From positions 1,073,513-1,137,512 of the forward strand of contig NC_091216.1 of the NCBI RefSeq assembly GCF_040958095.1: a DNA stretch of 64,000 nt, read 5' to 3'. The stretch is from Procambarus clarkii. Its lineage: Eukaryota > Arthropoda > Malacostraca > Decapoda > Cambaridae. Both the position numbers and the translations under genes were made by a program. This document shows positions 14,901-30,859 of this stretch, one piece after another. A model generated the notes under the pieces. The model had not been told where the DNA came from and did no database searches. It saw only the letters and a list, made by a program, of their open reading frames with translations. Numbering within the stretch: the stretch's first letter is position 1; each line of letters begins with the position of its first letter.

Positions 14901-17783
14901 TTCGATGATTTTTCGTACGAAACATAATGCAAGAAAATTGCTTAAAATGCAATATTTTGCGAAATTCTGAGATTTGAAGGCCAAATCACATATCGTGATA
15001 CTACATGAAATAGTATCGAAATATTGGTAAAAATGAATATATTTACGTAATATCAAACTACATGAAAAACGTGAAAAAAGTCACTATATAACCATATTTG
15101 AGGATTTTAACTTCAAATCATAGAGCGAGGTTTCGTATTATTTAGTTCCAAGAAAAGACATATGACAATGTTGTTTCCAATACAAATGATAAAAAACAAT
15201 GTGTTTTCATTAGAATTAACTATAATGTTCTTGATTTTCCGTTTATATTAACGTTGGAAGATGTACACGTAAAACCGCTTTAATCCGGCTGAAACGTCGA
15301 TATATGCAATAAAAACCGAACTTCTCCCCTTTTCAATATCTTACTCAGTATTTTAACGAGAAACAAATAGATGATTGAAAATGAAGTATTCAAGGTTATT
15401 ATCTAATCAATTATGTGTTTGCATCATTTTTATCGTATATATATATGAATTAATACCCATGGACGGAAAATTCATAAAAACGTGGAAAACGGCAAAATAT
15501 TGCCTAATTCGATGATATTTTGTTTAAATCACATGAAGGAAAAGGAGATGATAAACGTTAAAATATTGCTAAATTCGATGATTTTTCGTACGAAGCAAAA
15601 TGCAAGAAAACTTGCTTAAAATGCAATATTATGCGAAATTCTGAGATTTGAAGGCCAAATCACATATCGTGATACTACATGAAATAGTATCGAAATATTG
15701 GTAAAAATGAATATATTTACGTAATATCTAACTACATGAAAAACGTGAAAAAAGTCACTATATAACCATATTTGAGGATTTTACCTTCAAATCATAGAGC
15801 GAGGTTTCGTATTATTTAGTTCCAAGAAAAGACATATGACAATGTTGTTTCCAATACAAATGATAAAAAACAATGTGTTTTCATTAGAATTAACTATAAT
15901 GTTCTTGATTTTCCGTTTATATTAACGAGGGAAGATGTACACGTAAAACCGCTCTAATCCGGCTGAAACGTCGATATATGCAATAAAAACCGAACTTCTC
16001 CCCTTTTCAATATCTTACTCAGTATTTTAACGAGAAACGAATAGATGATTGAAAATGAAGTATTTAAGGTTATTATCTAATCAATTATGTGTTTGCATCA
16101 TTTTTATCGTATATATATGAATTAAAACCCATGGACTGAAAATTCACAAAAACGTGGAAAACGGCAAAATATTGTCTAATTCGATGATATTTTGTTTAAA
16201 TCACATGAAGGAAAAGGAGATGATAAACGTCAAAATATTGCTATATTCGATGATTTTTCGTACGAAACATAATGCAAGAAAATTGCTTAAAATGCAATAT
16301 TTTGCGAAATTCTGAGATTTGAAGGCCAAATCACATATCGTGATACTACATGAAATAGTATCGAAATATTGGTAAAAATGAATATATTTACGTAATATCA
16401 AACTACATGAAAAACGTGAAAAAAGTCACTATATAACCATATTTGAGGATTTTAACTTCAAATCATAGAGCGAGGTTTCGTATTATTTAGTTCCAAGAAA
16501 AGACATATGACAATGTTGTTTCCAATACAAATGATAAAAAACAATGTGTTTTCATTAGAATTAACTATAATGTTCTTGATTTTCCGTTTATATTAACGAG
16601 GGAAGATGTACACGTAAAACCGCTCTAATTCGGCTGAAACGTCGATATATGCAATAAAAACCGAACTTCTCCCCTTTTCAATATCTTACTCAGTATTTTA
16701 ACGAGAAACAAATAGATGATTGAAAATGAAGTATTTAAGGTTATTATCTAATCAATTATGTGTTTGCATCATTTTTATCGTATATATATGAATTAAAACC
16801 CATGGACTGAAAATTCACAAAAACGTGGAAAACGGCAAAATATTGTCTAATTCGATGATATTTTGTTTAAATCACATGAAGGAAAAGGAGATGATAAACG
16901 TCAAAATATTGCTATATTCGATGATTTTTCGTACGAAACAAAATGCAAGAAAATTGCTTAAAATGCAATATTATGCGAAATTCTGAGATTTGAAGGCCAA
17001 ATCACATATCGTGATACTAAATGAAATAGTATCGAAATATTTGTAAAAATGAATATATTTACGTAATATCAAACTACATGAAAAACGTGAAAAAAGTCAC
17101 TATATAACCATATTTGAGGATTTTAACTTCAAATCATAGAGCGAGGTTTCGTATTATTTAGATCCAAGAAAAGACATATGACAATGTTGTTTCCAATACA
17201 AATGATAAAAAACAATGTGTTTTCATTAGAATTAACTATAATGTTCTTGATTTTCCGTTTATATTAACGATGGAAGATGTACACGTAAAACCGCTCTAAT
17301 CCGGCTGAAACGTCGATATATGCAATAAAAACCGAACTTCTCCTCTTTTCAATATCTTACTCAGTATTTTAACGAGAAACAAATAGATGATTAAAAATGA
17401 AGCATTTAAGGTTATTATCTAATCAATTATGTGTTTGCATCATTTTTATCGTATATATATAAGAATTAATACCCATGGACGGAAAATTCACAAAAACGTG
17501 GAAAACGGCAAAATATTGCCTAATTCGATGATATTTTGTTTAAATCACATGAAGGAAAAGGAGATGATAAACGTTCAAATTTTGCTAAATTCGATGATTT
17601 TTTGTACGAAGCAAAATGCAAGAAAACTTGCTTAAAATGCAATATTATGCGAAATTCTGAGATTCGAAGGCCAAATCACGTATCGTGATACTACATGAAA
17701 TAGTATCGAAATATTGGTAAAAATGAATTTATTTACGTAATATCAAACTACATGAAAAACGTGAAAAAAGTCACTATATAACC
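9000..17783 (+). repeat. ~672-bp satellite DNA, left array (~13 monomers)
   Basis: The AACTACATGAAAAACGTGAA segment recurs at 669-674-base steps (9002, 9673, 10347, 11021, 11695, 12364, 13035, 13709, 14383, 15054, 15728, 16399, 17070, 17744). Monomers are AT-rich and a few per cent diverged. Two length classes exist, one with TATATATGAATTAAAACCC and one with TATATATATGAATTAATACCC. Neighbours share private variants, for example pairs repeating at 1345 bases near 14690 and 16035. Short open frames in it are not genes. The last monomer is cut by the transposon. Confidence 0.97.
17777..17783. repeat. Target site duplication, left copy (TATAACC)
   Basis: TATAACC of the satellite monomer stands here directly before the left TIR, and again at 47454-47460 directly after the right TIR. 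Removing the element and one copy restores an uninterrupted monomer. Confidence 0.93.
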
Positions 17784-18261
17784 CAACCCGTTCTCACACA
17801 AGACAGTACATATATGACTAGTGCTTAAAGTCAATATGTGGAATGTGATTTAGTACATATGTGATATATTCCCAGTTAACTTTTTTACCAAGGCTCAAAC
17901 TCTTCCTCACGTACCAATTTACGTCTCACAGTACTCGTCCATCAACGTAGATAGCTGAATAGTCGTGATTGGTTCAATTATAACGAAAATTGTAGTTTTC
18001 AGGTCCCACATGGGTTGTGAAATTCACCTACTATTGTCCATGCTCTTATAATATTACAGATCAGCTACATCCTATTGAAGGCTCGTAGTTTTGTTTTGAG
18101 AAATATTAGTTGTTCTTAGTAAATTATAATAAGCACAATAAATTATTACATAGAATAAGTGCTTCACCAATCAATATTATATACCATAGTTTGTGCTTTA
18201 GAAATCTTTAAAGAATGTTTTGTAGGAACGCTAACAGAAAACGATGTTATGTTGGAATGTA

Positions 18262-19305
18262 TATAGGGCAAACTACTGCAAACAGGATGGTATGGTGTGG
18301 ATTATTGGAAACTATAGGATTAGTATAGGGTCCACTACCACCTGTTAGGTGGGTAAGGGGTCCAATAACACCCGCAGGATGAGTATGGGGGTCACATCCA
18401 CCCACAGGAATGGTATGGGGATCACTTCCACCCACAGGAAGGGTATGGGATCCAATACCATCCACTGGATGTGTATTGCGTCCACTACCACCGACAGGAT
18501 GGGTATGGGCTCACAACCACCCACAGGATAGGTATGGGGTCCAATACCACCCACAGGATGAGTATGGGGTCCACTATAACCCACAGGATGGGTATGGGGC
18601 TCCAACCACCCACAGAATAAGTATGGGGTACAATAACACCCACTGGATATGTATGGCATCCATTGCCCCCACAGGATGACTATAGGGTACAGTATCGCCC
18701 ACAGGATTAGTATATAGGGTTCACTGCCGCCCACAGAGTCGGTATGGGGTCCACCGCCACCCACAGGGTCGGTATGGGGTCCACTACCGCCCACAGGGTC
18801 GCTATGAAGTCAACTACCGTCCACAGGGTCGGTAGGGGTCCACTACCGCCCACAGGGTCGGCAGGGGGTCCACTGCCACCCACTGGGTCGGTAGGGGGTC
18901 CACTGCCGCCCACAGGATCGATAGGGGGTCCACTGCCGCCCACAGGGTCGATATGGGGGGGGGGGGTCCACTACCGCCCACAGGATCGATAGGGGGTCCA
19001 CTGCCGCCCACAGGGTCGGTAGGGGGTCCACTGCCGCCCACACGTTCGGTAGGGGTCCACTGCCGCCCACAGGGTCGGTAGGGGGTCCACTGCCGCCCAC
19101 AGGATCGATAGGGGGTCCACTGCCGCCCACAGGGTCGATAGGGGGTCCCTTACCGCCCACAGGGTCTCTATGAAGTCAACTACCGCCCATAGTGTTTGTA
19201 TAGTGTCCACTATCGCCCATAGTGTTATTATGGGGTCCACTACCCCTCATAGGGTCGGTATGGGGGTCCATTACTACCCACAGGGTGTGTCTGGGGTCTA
19301 TTTTG
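18262..19305. repeat. Subterminal ~31-bp minisatellite in the left TIR
   Basis: About 33 tandem units resemble GGGTCCACTGCCGCCCACAG plus GGTCGGTAG. Units nearer the end read CACAGGATGGGTATGGGGTCC and are more diverged; units further in are nearly identical. Mirror-image copies lie at about 45945-46975, and part is repeated at 20747-21290. Subterminal repeats are common transposase-binding regions in DNA transposons; that role is inference here. Open frames across it are artefacts. Confidence 0.85.
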
Positions 19306-19370
19306 GCAATACTGCTTTTCCAATCTCATTTGTTGTTCAATGTAAAATATTTGTTGCTCGACTTGCAACA

Positions 19371-19470
<100 letters not shown>

Positions 19471-19921
19471 TAGTGCCTTTGCAATAATGTACCAATGTGT
19501 GTATTTTCATAACTCGTTTTAAATTGTTGAAAAATAAATAACTACATTGTGAATGCAAGTCAATGTTTACATGCTAAATCAGAGTTGCCAGATTCCGCTT
19601 AAAATAGCAAATTGTGCTTATTTTCAAAGCTTGAGAATTTAGCTTTAAAGTAGTTAAAAAACTACGAATTTCGCAATTTGCTATGTACTTTAGTGTACTA
19701 TTTTAAAATAAGATTGGTTTTTAAGCTGCAAGTCATATGAATCTCAAAAAAAGTATATTATTAACAATCTTATCTCCATAGTTCACTAGTTTCTGTAAAT
19801 CAGATCTGGTAACTGTAGGCCAAGTACTGGAAGACTCAAGACACAATGTGTTGAAGCTATTCTCTTTGAAGAAGTCATCTCGACAGGATCTTCCAGCTCC
19901 AGCTATAAAACTTCACCAAAC

Positions 19922-19946
19922 ATGGATCTACCTAGTACATCAAATG
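19922..19946 (+). other. Extra copy of transposase exon 1 (outer)
   Basis: ATG plus seven more codons (MDLPSTSN) and one base, followed by the donor GTAAGG, identical to 21913-21937. Because of the tandem duplication, either copy could splice to exon 2 at 23028. Upstream is CTATAAAACTTCACCAAAC. Confidence 0.75.
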
Positions 19947-20384
19947 GTAAGGAATTACTAAACTGTACAAAGTTTTATGCTAGAACATTTGTTACAGAAT
20001 TGTCCCTGTCAGGGACAATTCAGTCCCTATTCTATGTGTACTCCATCACATAGTGACGGAGTATGTGGGAATAATTTTGTTGACACTGTCCATTTTGTCA
20101 ATTCTACAACAGCAGATAATATGAATTCCCAGAGATATTTGTAACTTGAGATACTTGGTTTGGTTTGGTTAAGTTAGGTTAGGTTAGCCTAACCCAGTAA
20201 ATCCTCCCCGGCTAGAATATAAACCCCGGACAAAGTGCTCGTGAAATGCCAGGCATTTGCAAATATGAGGATGTGGTTGATTAGATTATATTCTTTTCTA
20301 TATCATAGATGTTCAATATATGAAAAATATTTTAGACTTAAAAATGGACCCCTGAGGTACTCAACTTAACACATTTCTTCATAT

Positions 20385-20743
20385 TCATTCCCATTTAGTA
20401 TGACCTTTTGCTCTCTTTGTTTTAACTATTGTTTTGTGCACTTTACAATTTTTTTCATGAACCTGTAATTTCCTTGCTAGTCTTCCATGTGGTACCTTAT
20501 TAAAGTCTTTAGCATAATCCATGTATACTACATCCACCGGAAACCCTTTATCTGAGTACCATGTTACCATGTCCCAAAAGTGAGGAGGTTTATAAGGTAG
20601 CATCTGTTTTTAAGAAGACCATGGTGTGTCGATTGAATAAGATTGTTCACTGAAAGATGGTAAATGATTCCCTCCCTTAGGATTTTCGCCATGAGCTTGC
20701 AGATGTGTTATACCTAGCTGATTGGACATTAGTTTTGTGCTTA
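20385..20743 (-). mobile_element. LINE reverse transcriptase fragment, first copy
   Basis: The minus strand encodes PVDVVYMDYAKDFNKVPHGR, the RT block usually seen as VDVxYLDFxKAFDKVPH in non-LTR elements, plus flanking RT-like sequence. It is a short remnant in transposon intron 1, cut at its 5' side by the tandem duplication junction. Confidence 0.75.
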
Positions 20744-22734
<1,991 letters not shown>

Positions 22735-25700
22735 ACTCTTTCTGCTTTTTTTTTAAATACTGTAAGGGTGAAATTTTCATATTTCAAATCTCGGGGTACT
22801 ATCCCTTGGTTCAGATATTTTGTGGAAAGTATTTTCAGCAGTATTCATAGTTCTTCTGTCAGTTTATTTTCCTTTATAATTAAGGTTTGTTTTCTTTTGT
22901 ACCATAGAAAGTACCACAGAAAGGTGTTATAATGTTGTGTTAGCTTTTCTGTACAATTTTTCTTTTTTGTTTGTATAAAAGGCTATGCAATGAATTCAAA
23001 TATTTACGCTACCAATCAATTTTTCAGATAGATCATCGGATTTTGACAGTATGCTGTACATACCAGATGTTCCAAAAATAACTACAGACAACAATAATGG
23101 TACTGTGTTTACTATTTTTATACTTTATATATAGGAAGACAAGTTCAATCAATGAGCATTTTAATATATCATCAAAATTTTCATACATTTCTTTCACTTT
23201 GTTACACTTGTAAAAACTTATTCTTAGCTATATTTATATAAATGTTAATACCACTGTTAAATGAACATATTGATTTGTGTCCTTATTAGTTATAGCTTAT
23301 TTATGTTGACCCAGCACCTTACTAAAGGGATTACCTTAACTTGTGTCACTATCTCTCTAGGGGGCTCCAGGTAGGCAGTATAGGTAATGCCACTAACATG
23401 CATATCATTATGGGAAAGTCCATAATTTAACACATAATTATAAGTAGGAAATTTGTAGCAAATTTTAAGATTATTAATAGGTACATTGTAGCATAATTTT
23501 GCATAAGCATAATTTTCTTGTTTTGTTCTTGTACTTTTCCTTCGAACAGTATTATTTTCTCTTCAGAATTTCACCGGAGAATAGCAGTGATGACTAGAGA
23601 ACATCTTGAACGTGAGTACCAGAAAGCACGTGCTGCAATGATACAAAGAAATGAGTACTTGAAGAGACTCTTAAACGTGGAGGAACCAAACTCAATAAAG
23701 GTGACAAACAAGAAACAGAAAAAAGATAACATACAGGATGTATCACACATTAATTCAAAACAAAGACCAGCTGCACCCCAATCTGATGGTAATCTTCTAT
23801 TATTTTCTTAACAATATTTCTACAGCTGTTATTTGTGTACTTTCCAATAATATTTGTTGCCTATTTTTAAGTGTATGCTAGACAATTATGGAGATTAAAT
23901 TACTATAACACTGAACAACTTGGTAGCATAAAGTTAGTTATAGTAATATCTTGAGATTTGTCTGAAAATATTAATACTTGTATACAATTTGCAATTATGT
24001 ACCATGCTTAAATCTTCAAATGTGCCACCCAGACATTCTGCCTGCTATACTTTCACCACCACACATTCAAAATGCGGGCTATTCTACTAGTGGCAGAACG
24101 TACACTCAAAGTTATTTGGCAGCTGGTGAAGAAACTTTGGAATCATTTGATGTTGGTATGTCCCAACATCATTTGTTGGTATTTAAATGAGGGTTTATTT
24201 AATGGACACACGTCATAAATATTATGTACCAAAATTGTGCTTAATGCCTATGAAATTTTGTTTAACATATTATACTAATCATTCCTTTCACTTACAAATT
24301 TTTCTTACTAATTTGTAATCCCATATTTCAAAGTACTTGCTGCAGAACTTGAACAAATTAAAGATTCTCAGCCAAGTGTTTCTGACTGGCAAAAAAGAAG
24401 AAAAAATGCAGAGATTAATTGGGGAGAAAGCAGGGCAATGCTGTTCGATTGGACATTGTCTGAGTTGGGTGTTCAAGATAAAGGTAAATTAAATATTGCT
24501 GTGTTCATTAAGGTTATACTGTATAATAAGCATCATATGCATGTTAATGACACTCTATTAATACATTTAGACTTCAGATTGTTTAAAATGTTAGGTATAC
24601 AGTATTTAAAATTAGTATAAATAATTACCCCTTTTTTCATCAGGTAAAGTTTGTGTACAATGTACAAATTGTGAGGCAAGCATCAAATGTGAAGACTGTT
24701 TTGCATTTTTGTGTCACATTTGTGACCAAATGCAACATTTTCTCATGCCTTTCCACCACAGATTATATTGGAAAAATGGCTTTTATGAGCCATTAGACCC
24801 GACACAAACTGTGTGCCCTGAAGGAAATATCTTTCACTGGAGTAAGTATACGATACCTGTATAAAATCCGTACTTTGTTCCGAGATTACTTCTACTTCCC
24901 AATCCCAGTCTAGAGCTACGATTATCTTGGTATAACAAAATAAAATGAATAAATGTTTCATTTCAGTCATTACAACATTTGGAGAAGTCTTAAAGTTTAA
25001 ACCTGACACTTGGTTTTATAGATTGATTTAATCGTCTGATTGTTTCTTTTCTGTGAATTTCTCAGTCATTATCTGGAGAATAATGTCAATATTTTGTACA
25101 ATCAAGAAACAATGAAATATTCAGTCTGAAATTCTTTTCCATAAAACTCATTTTGTCAAACTGTCTTCCTTTTCTTTGTTACCAGAACCTGTTGTACCAG
25201 CCCAACCACCAAATTCTTGCCCCAACTGCACAGATTGCAAGTTTAAAATTTCAAGCTCCAGCAATCTCTGCATCTTCATCACTATAATGGGTAAATAAAC
25301 TTTAAAATTTACCCTTTTATTTCCATTACCGGATATTCCTGAATCACAATACATTTTGAAATTTTTGTTGCTATAAATGTTAATTTTTACATCACTATTT
25401 TAGCAAGTCGCCACACCACTCAATGCACTGTATTTTAAACTACAGGAAGGTATGACCTCTATACTCCAATCTATACATGCCACTGTGGATATGAGCATCA
25501 ACAACTAGGCAAGACCATGCACAAGTCTGGTTTCTATTCATCATTAGGAAAGAGCAGCACATTCTACAGCACCAGTCTGCTTGAATCATGGCACCATATA
25601 AAAAGAAATTGTCCTGGAACATCATTTCGGGCATTAGTCACTGCACTGGAATCCTTTGGTGCTTCTCGTGGGCGTGTATGTTTTGATACCGTTATTCTTA

Positions 25701-28049
25701 ATATTTTCAGTTTTATATTTCAATACAAAAATTATCAAAATTTTGTAGTAATGTATATTCATTTATTAATAATTAGTTTTTAATTTTGTTCAAACACAAA
25801 ATGGAATGTTTTTTTTGTTTATTTATCTTATGTCATAATATGCATTTTAAATGTCACCATCTAAAAAATTCTATTCCTAGATTGGACCCATTAATTATAT
25901 AACTTCGAAGAGAGTGTTCTTCGAATGGCGATTCCAGCAATATGAGCTGAGAAAAATTAGAGGAGAAGCTGACAATGAGTGTCCTGCTTGTGATAAAACC
26001 CCTTTAGCAGTACATATTGATGGCAACAAGAAGCTGTATCGTTACAACAAAGTTGGGAGGTAATAAAATGTGCTTTACAGATACTTAATGTATAGTATTC
26101 TTTTGTTCTCTACACACACTATATTATAATGAATTATATTGTCTTCAAATTAATGTTCTTATAAATAAAGTATGCACATATAAATATACATTGTCATATG
26201 ACATATTTTTTAACTGAGTATGTCTTTATAGTTTGCCTTTCAATTGCATCCATATCATCATTTTATTTATCTAACACCATGTAAATTTTTGTTTTATGTA
26301 AAATTTAGCAGTGCATCAGAATTCTTCATATAAAACATTTTTTGATACCCCATTACCCATTGTTTAATATTATAGTGGTTACAGACAATAAATAATTATT
26401 TCTGAATTATCATTGCAGAGGTATCAGAAACCCCTATTATTCTGATAGTATCTTCAGCAAAGATGAAGATGTTCAAGCTCATGTTGGCACTATTCAGAGC
26501 TTGAAAACTAAGGTGAGTTTTATTATATATTGAGAAACCTTCAATTTTACCTAATAACTGTTTGGCGACTATAACATATGGTGGCCATTTTTGTATTTTT
26601 TCATTATAGTTTATATATATTGAATAAGGAAATATAACCCATAGAAATTCTTATGTGCAACAACAATGCCTATCGCGCAAAATAATCTCTACCTTCTACC
26701 CGTCCTACATAATTATAATCATGCTCACCAACTGGGTATTTAGTTACTATAAATATTTTTGTTTAACAGAGTAAGCACACGTGTGGAGTGTCTACATGGA
26801 AAGCTGCTCAAAATAAGCCTCTTTCATTCCAAAGTTTGGATGAAACAGGAATCAGCATGGCCTCCTGTCGACATGGTATTATCCTCCACACCTTGAATAT
26901 GTATCAAGGAGAGCTGTACAGTTATGCCCACTATTTGCAAATTATGTATTTCAAATACGTAAAGTTTATTTGTCAAGACATAATTTGCAAATATTGGCCA
27001 TGGGCCTTAACTGTGGCTCAGAAACAATCACATTTTCACATTGGTCAAGCAAAGCCATTTTTAGGAGTCCTACATGCAAAAGGACATGCTTGGTATTGTC
27101 AGGTAAATAAAAATATAACATTACATTTATGTATACTAATTAAATTTAATGTAATGTATACATTACATTAAATATAATAAGTACAGTTTGTGTAAAAAAA
27201 TTTAAGATTTCTGATTGTTTAAGATTAATGATATACGTATCATTTAATATAGTAGGAGGCTTTTAATTTTTGTACAATAATTTGAATTTTTTTTACTGTA
27301 TACTTTTATGTTAAAGGTATTATATGGAGGGCGGTGGCAAGAAGGAAGTGGCATGACTTTAGGGGAAGAGGCAGAGCAAGTGTTTGCATACCTCTCACGA
27401 TACAACTCTACAACTAAAAACATGCTGAAAGCTGGTATTTGTTTATATGGTTCATCTGATCAAGTTTTTTATTATTTTACCTGCCCTGTAATCAGTATAA
27501 TGCGATTTGTATTCAGTATTCAATAAGTATCAACTCCCTCAAATAATCAATAAAAGAATGAAAACATATTGGTCAAACTTGAGTTGGTCTTGGTGAGTAA
27601 AGGTATGTTATGAAACTGTTATTAATCTATGCTCTTCAAGATGTTCATTGCTATAAATATTTTTCTCAGAAAGAACAGAAGAACTCACAGAGGGTGCAGT
27701 CTTTTGGAACCATCGAAAAATTGATGGACTGGCTCGTGCATTAGTTACTCGACTCAGAAAGGTACTAAAAATAATATATATTTATTTTATTTATTTGTAT
27801 TTATTTTGAAACTTATTATAATGCATTTATATGTGAAAGGTATTATAATGCATTTATAGGTTAGTTATGTGTTCAGATCATGTACTACATATATTTTCCA
27901 TTATAAATTAGCGACCATTTCCTTGAATTAACTGCTTGAACTTTTTCAATATATCAATAAGGTTAATTTGTATAAAGTATATAGTATTTAATTAACCTAA
28001 ATGTATGATTCCGAGATATATCAAATGTGTTCACAGAGAAATCACAGTA

Positions 28050-28140
28050 TCGTGATATATCACGGGAACTGTGATGAGGGTTTGAACCCCATGCACTGAG
28101 TGCTCTCAGATGCATGCTCTAGTTCACTACGCCACAACAT
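28050..28140 (-). mobile_element. tRNA-derived SINE head in intron 13
   Basis: Minus-strand GTGGCGTAGTGAACTAG (A box) and GGGGTTCAAACCCTC (B box) are spaced as in a tRNA gene. It is antisense to the transposase gene. Confidence 0.65.
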
Positions 28141-28484
28141 GGTCAGATGAATTGCAACTTGGAGTACTACTGCACCCACAAGGATCCCAAGGCTTCCACT
28201 GAAGCCAAACCAGGTTTCACACAATTCCCCCATGAACTCGGTCTCTGTCATTCAGTAGTTCTGCCTTTGATGCCCCCATTTCAATGTCTTTCTCCATGTA
28301 TTGATATATCACAATAATATGAATTCTATGTGTATTGAAAGGGCCATCAGAGGTAAAACTACTGGAGGACACAGACCAAGTACATGGGAAACTGCATGCA
28401 CAACCGCCCATGGAATGGGTATGGGGGTGCATAATTAACAAAAATTGAATTGTGGGTTCATTAGTACCCTAGGTTGCAATTCTT

Positions 28485-28565
28485 TTGACCATGTTGTGGC
28501 GCATTCAACTACAGCAAGCATCTGGGAATGCCAAGCCCATAGGTTCGAACCACTCATCATGGTTA
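28485..28565 (+). mobile_element. tRNA-derived SINE head in intron 13, opposite orientation
   Basis: GTTGTGGCGCATTCAAC (A-box-like) and ATAGGTTCGAACCAC (B-box-like). It lies 340 bases from the previous SINE in inverted orientation. Between them sits one GGAATGGGTATGGGGGTGCA tail-like unit. Confidence 0.6.
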
Positions 28566-30061
28566 ATGTGATTTGTTCATTAAATTTATTATATTTTCAA
28601 ATAGGCCAGAGAGACGGAAATAACAGTTTCAAATGAGATCGACAAACTTGATGTTCAAAAGTCATTGATTCAAGAATGGCGATCTGACCTACAAATGATT
28701 TGTAATGAGTTAGAGTTAAACACTGGAACAACCTCGAAGAACATAAAATATTCTATCGAGGCAGTTGCAGACTCTATCAGGCATCGCAAAAATCTGATTG
28801 CCACTGATGCAGGTAGGCTTACTATTTCTTTGTTAACTCTGAAGCAATTTCTATTTAGCTCTTGTCTATAATTTCTATGTAGGTAAATGATGAGGAAATT
28901 TTTTTAACAACTTTAAAACTTTCAGCCAAAAAACTTTATTTGCAGCATCCAGTAAAATGCGCTCTTCCCTCCGGCACAGAAATGAGTGTGATAGGAAAAA
29001 GCTTCAAGGCTTCATAAAAATCTACAATAGTGAAAACTCTGAAATTCTCAGTGAAAAGGATGCAATAGAAGGTATCCTGCCATGGCACAATTTATTGCCT
29101 CATCATAGCCAAAATGGTATGTAACTACATCTCATTTTATCAGGGGTTACAATTCGGCCTTATCAAGATAACTAACATTTAGCATGCATAATGGATAAGC
29201 TTTACTTATTTTTGAAGTAAAATATCATCACTACTGTTTGTAAAATAGGTGCAGTATCATAATCCGTAGGTTTTTATCAGGTTGATACTGCACAATAAAC
29301 TATGTATAGTATGTATAATGCAAGTACCTAAACTGTAATTACATTAAATTGAGTTGTAGTTTACTTGCAGTAAATATAAATTTCCTCTTTTATTAGTGTC
29401 CCTTGCTCAAAAAAAGAAGGCAGTAGAAGATGTGGAGCTTCAGAAGAGATCCAGAGAAGAGCAACAACACACTGTTCAAGAAATGCTGCATTATCTCGCA
29501 TATTACAAGAATAAGAGAGAGATTTTAACCGAACATACTGAAGAGTTGTTATGTGGAATTTTTCCTTCATATCTAAGCAAGGTAAGCTAACAGCCTAAAT
29601 GTGTGTTGCAATTCAGTTCTTCATAAACATTTATCCAGCAGAATTTTATACTTGTCTTGCTATTTACAACTTTGACAGGTAGACAATTCCATGGTTTTCA
29701 TATACTGTACTGGTGTGTTTTACATATATTTGAACTTTTACCGAAAACTTTATTTATTTATTCTAATTTCTTTAGTATTTTCAGGGAAATTTGTAAATGT
29801 CTTAAACCCCATTAAATAGTCTATATATTACAGGATCCTAACAAGTACACTATTGAAGAGAAGCACCTATCAACCAAAAATAAGAGTGGAATCTTGGCTC
29901 TTTTGAAGCAAGGGCAAAAGATGTGTTCTGACAAGCTGAGTGATGCAAAGCGTTTATTTGGATACCAGGAAGAGGATGTTGATGTTTCCGAGCCCTACCT
30001 GGAGCTTTGTGACAGTGAAGATGATGATGATGAAGATGAAGATTTACTACTAAACTCATGA

Positions 30062-30430
30062 TACAAAAGTTAAGTATAATAAATTTTACCTGATTTCTCT
30101 TGCTAATTTCTCTTACTTAATTTCTCTAATTTCTAATTATCCTAGCCCTAAGATTACTACTGGCCTCCATTGCCTTGCCTGCACTTTGTTTCCCCCTTAA
30201 CCATATCACTCATTCTTACAGGTGTGAGACAGAGAGGTACAAGATCATCCAAGAGGAACAACACCTGAAGCACCCAACATTTGGGTGTTTTAATTAATAA
30301 AAACGCCCTTCATGGCTTCACTCATCCTGGCTGGTTTAATTAAAAAAACCTAACCTAAACCTAATATATATACCTCTAGAGTCAAGGGAGTTAAGTTTTA
30401 GGCTGCACAATGAAACTGCTATTGACAATT
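30062..30430 (+). other. Transposase 3' UTR and poly(A) signals
   Basis: AATAAA at 30078-30083 follows the stop by 17 bases, and AATAAA occurs again at about 30294. No further coding exon is evident, although a TCTTACAG acceptor-like site at about 30214-30221 could belong to an alternative 3' exon. Confidence 0.5.
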
Positions 30431-30858
30431 TTATAACTGCTGCTGATAATGTCTGTCCTGTGACTTTTTTGTAAGCATAACCAAAAGGCTTAACAATCCC
30501 TTGCTTACAAAGGGAATACTTAAACCCATTAATAAAAAACATGACCTTGAGAAGAAGTATAGGTTAGGAATTGTCTCCAAAGAATTCTCATGCTCTTCAA
30601 CAGGTCACTTGAACTCCAAACCTTTCCAGTTATCCTAAAAAAAGCGAGTTACCCCTGTACACAAATGTGGTGATCTCACAGATGTTAACAATTACAGACC
30701 TATATCAATCCTGCCTAACTTGTCAACATTTTTTGAAAAACTAATCTACAAGCAGTTTTACTCTTATCTAGCCAAACACCATATACTTAGTACTAGGCTG
30801 TACAAGAATATAACAACTCTTGTATATATCTCAAAAAAAAAAAAAAAAAAAAAAAAAA
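30431..30858 (+). mobile_element. LINE reverse transcriptase fragment with A-run
   Basis: The plus strand encodes VTPVHKCGDLTDVNNYRPIS, the classic RT entry motif of non-LTR elements (IPIxKxGxxxxxxNYRPISLL), followed by NLSTFFEKLIYKQFYSYLA. It is broken and ends near an A-run (30831-30858). Confidence 0.8.
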
Positions 30859-30859
30859 A

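Noticed and set aside
9000-17783. Short conserved open frames in the satellite (for example 14856-15056 and 16201-16401)
   Set aside because: They recur only because the monomer recurs, are disrupted in most monomers and have no domain.
18247-19240. Open frames with GGSGPPTDPV or PLPPTGSVGG repeats in the TIRs
   Set aside because: They are translations of the ~31-bp subterminal minisatellite, open on both strands and in several frames.
18262-19305. CRISPR-like array of ~30-bp repeats
   Set aside because: Units are head-to-tail with no unique spacers, the genome is eukaryotic, and there are no cas genes.
27517-27592. Possible extra transposase exon (open after acceptor TATTCAG, donor GTGAGT)
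   Set aside because: Including it shifts the frame of the next exon into a stop, whereas joining 27434 directly to 27670 keeps frame and gives the KDZ-like LKA-ERTEELTEGAVFWNHRK sequence.
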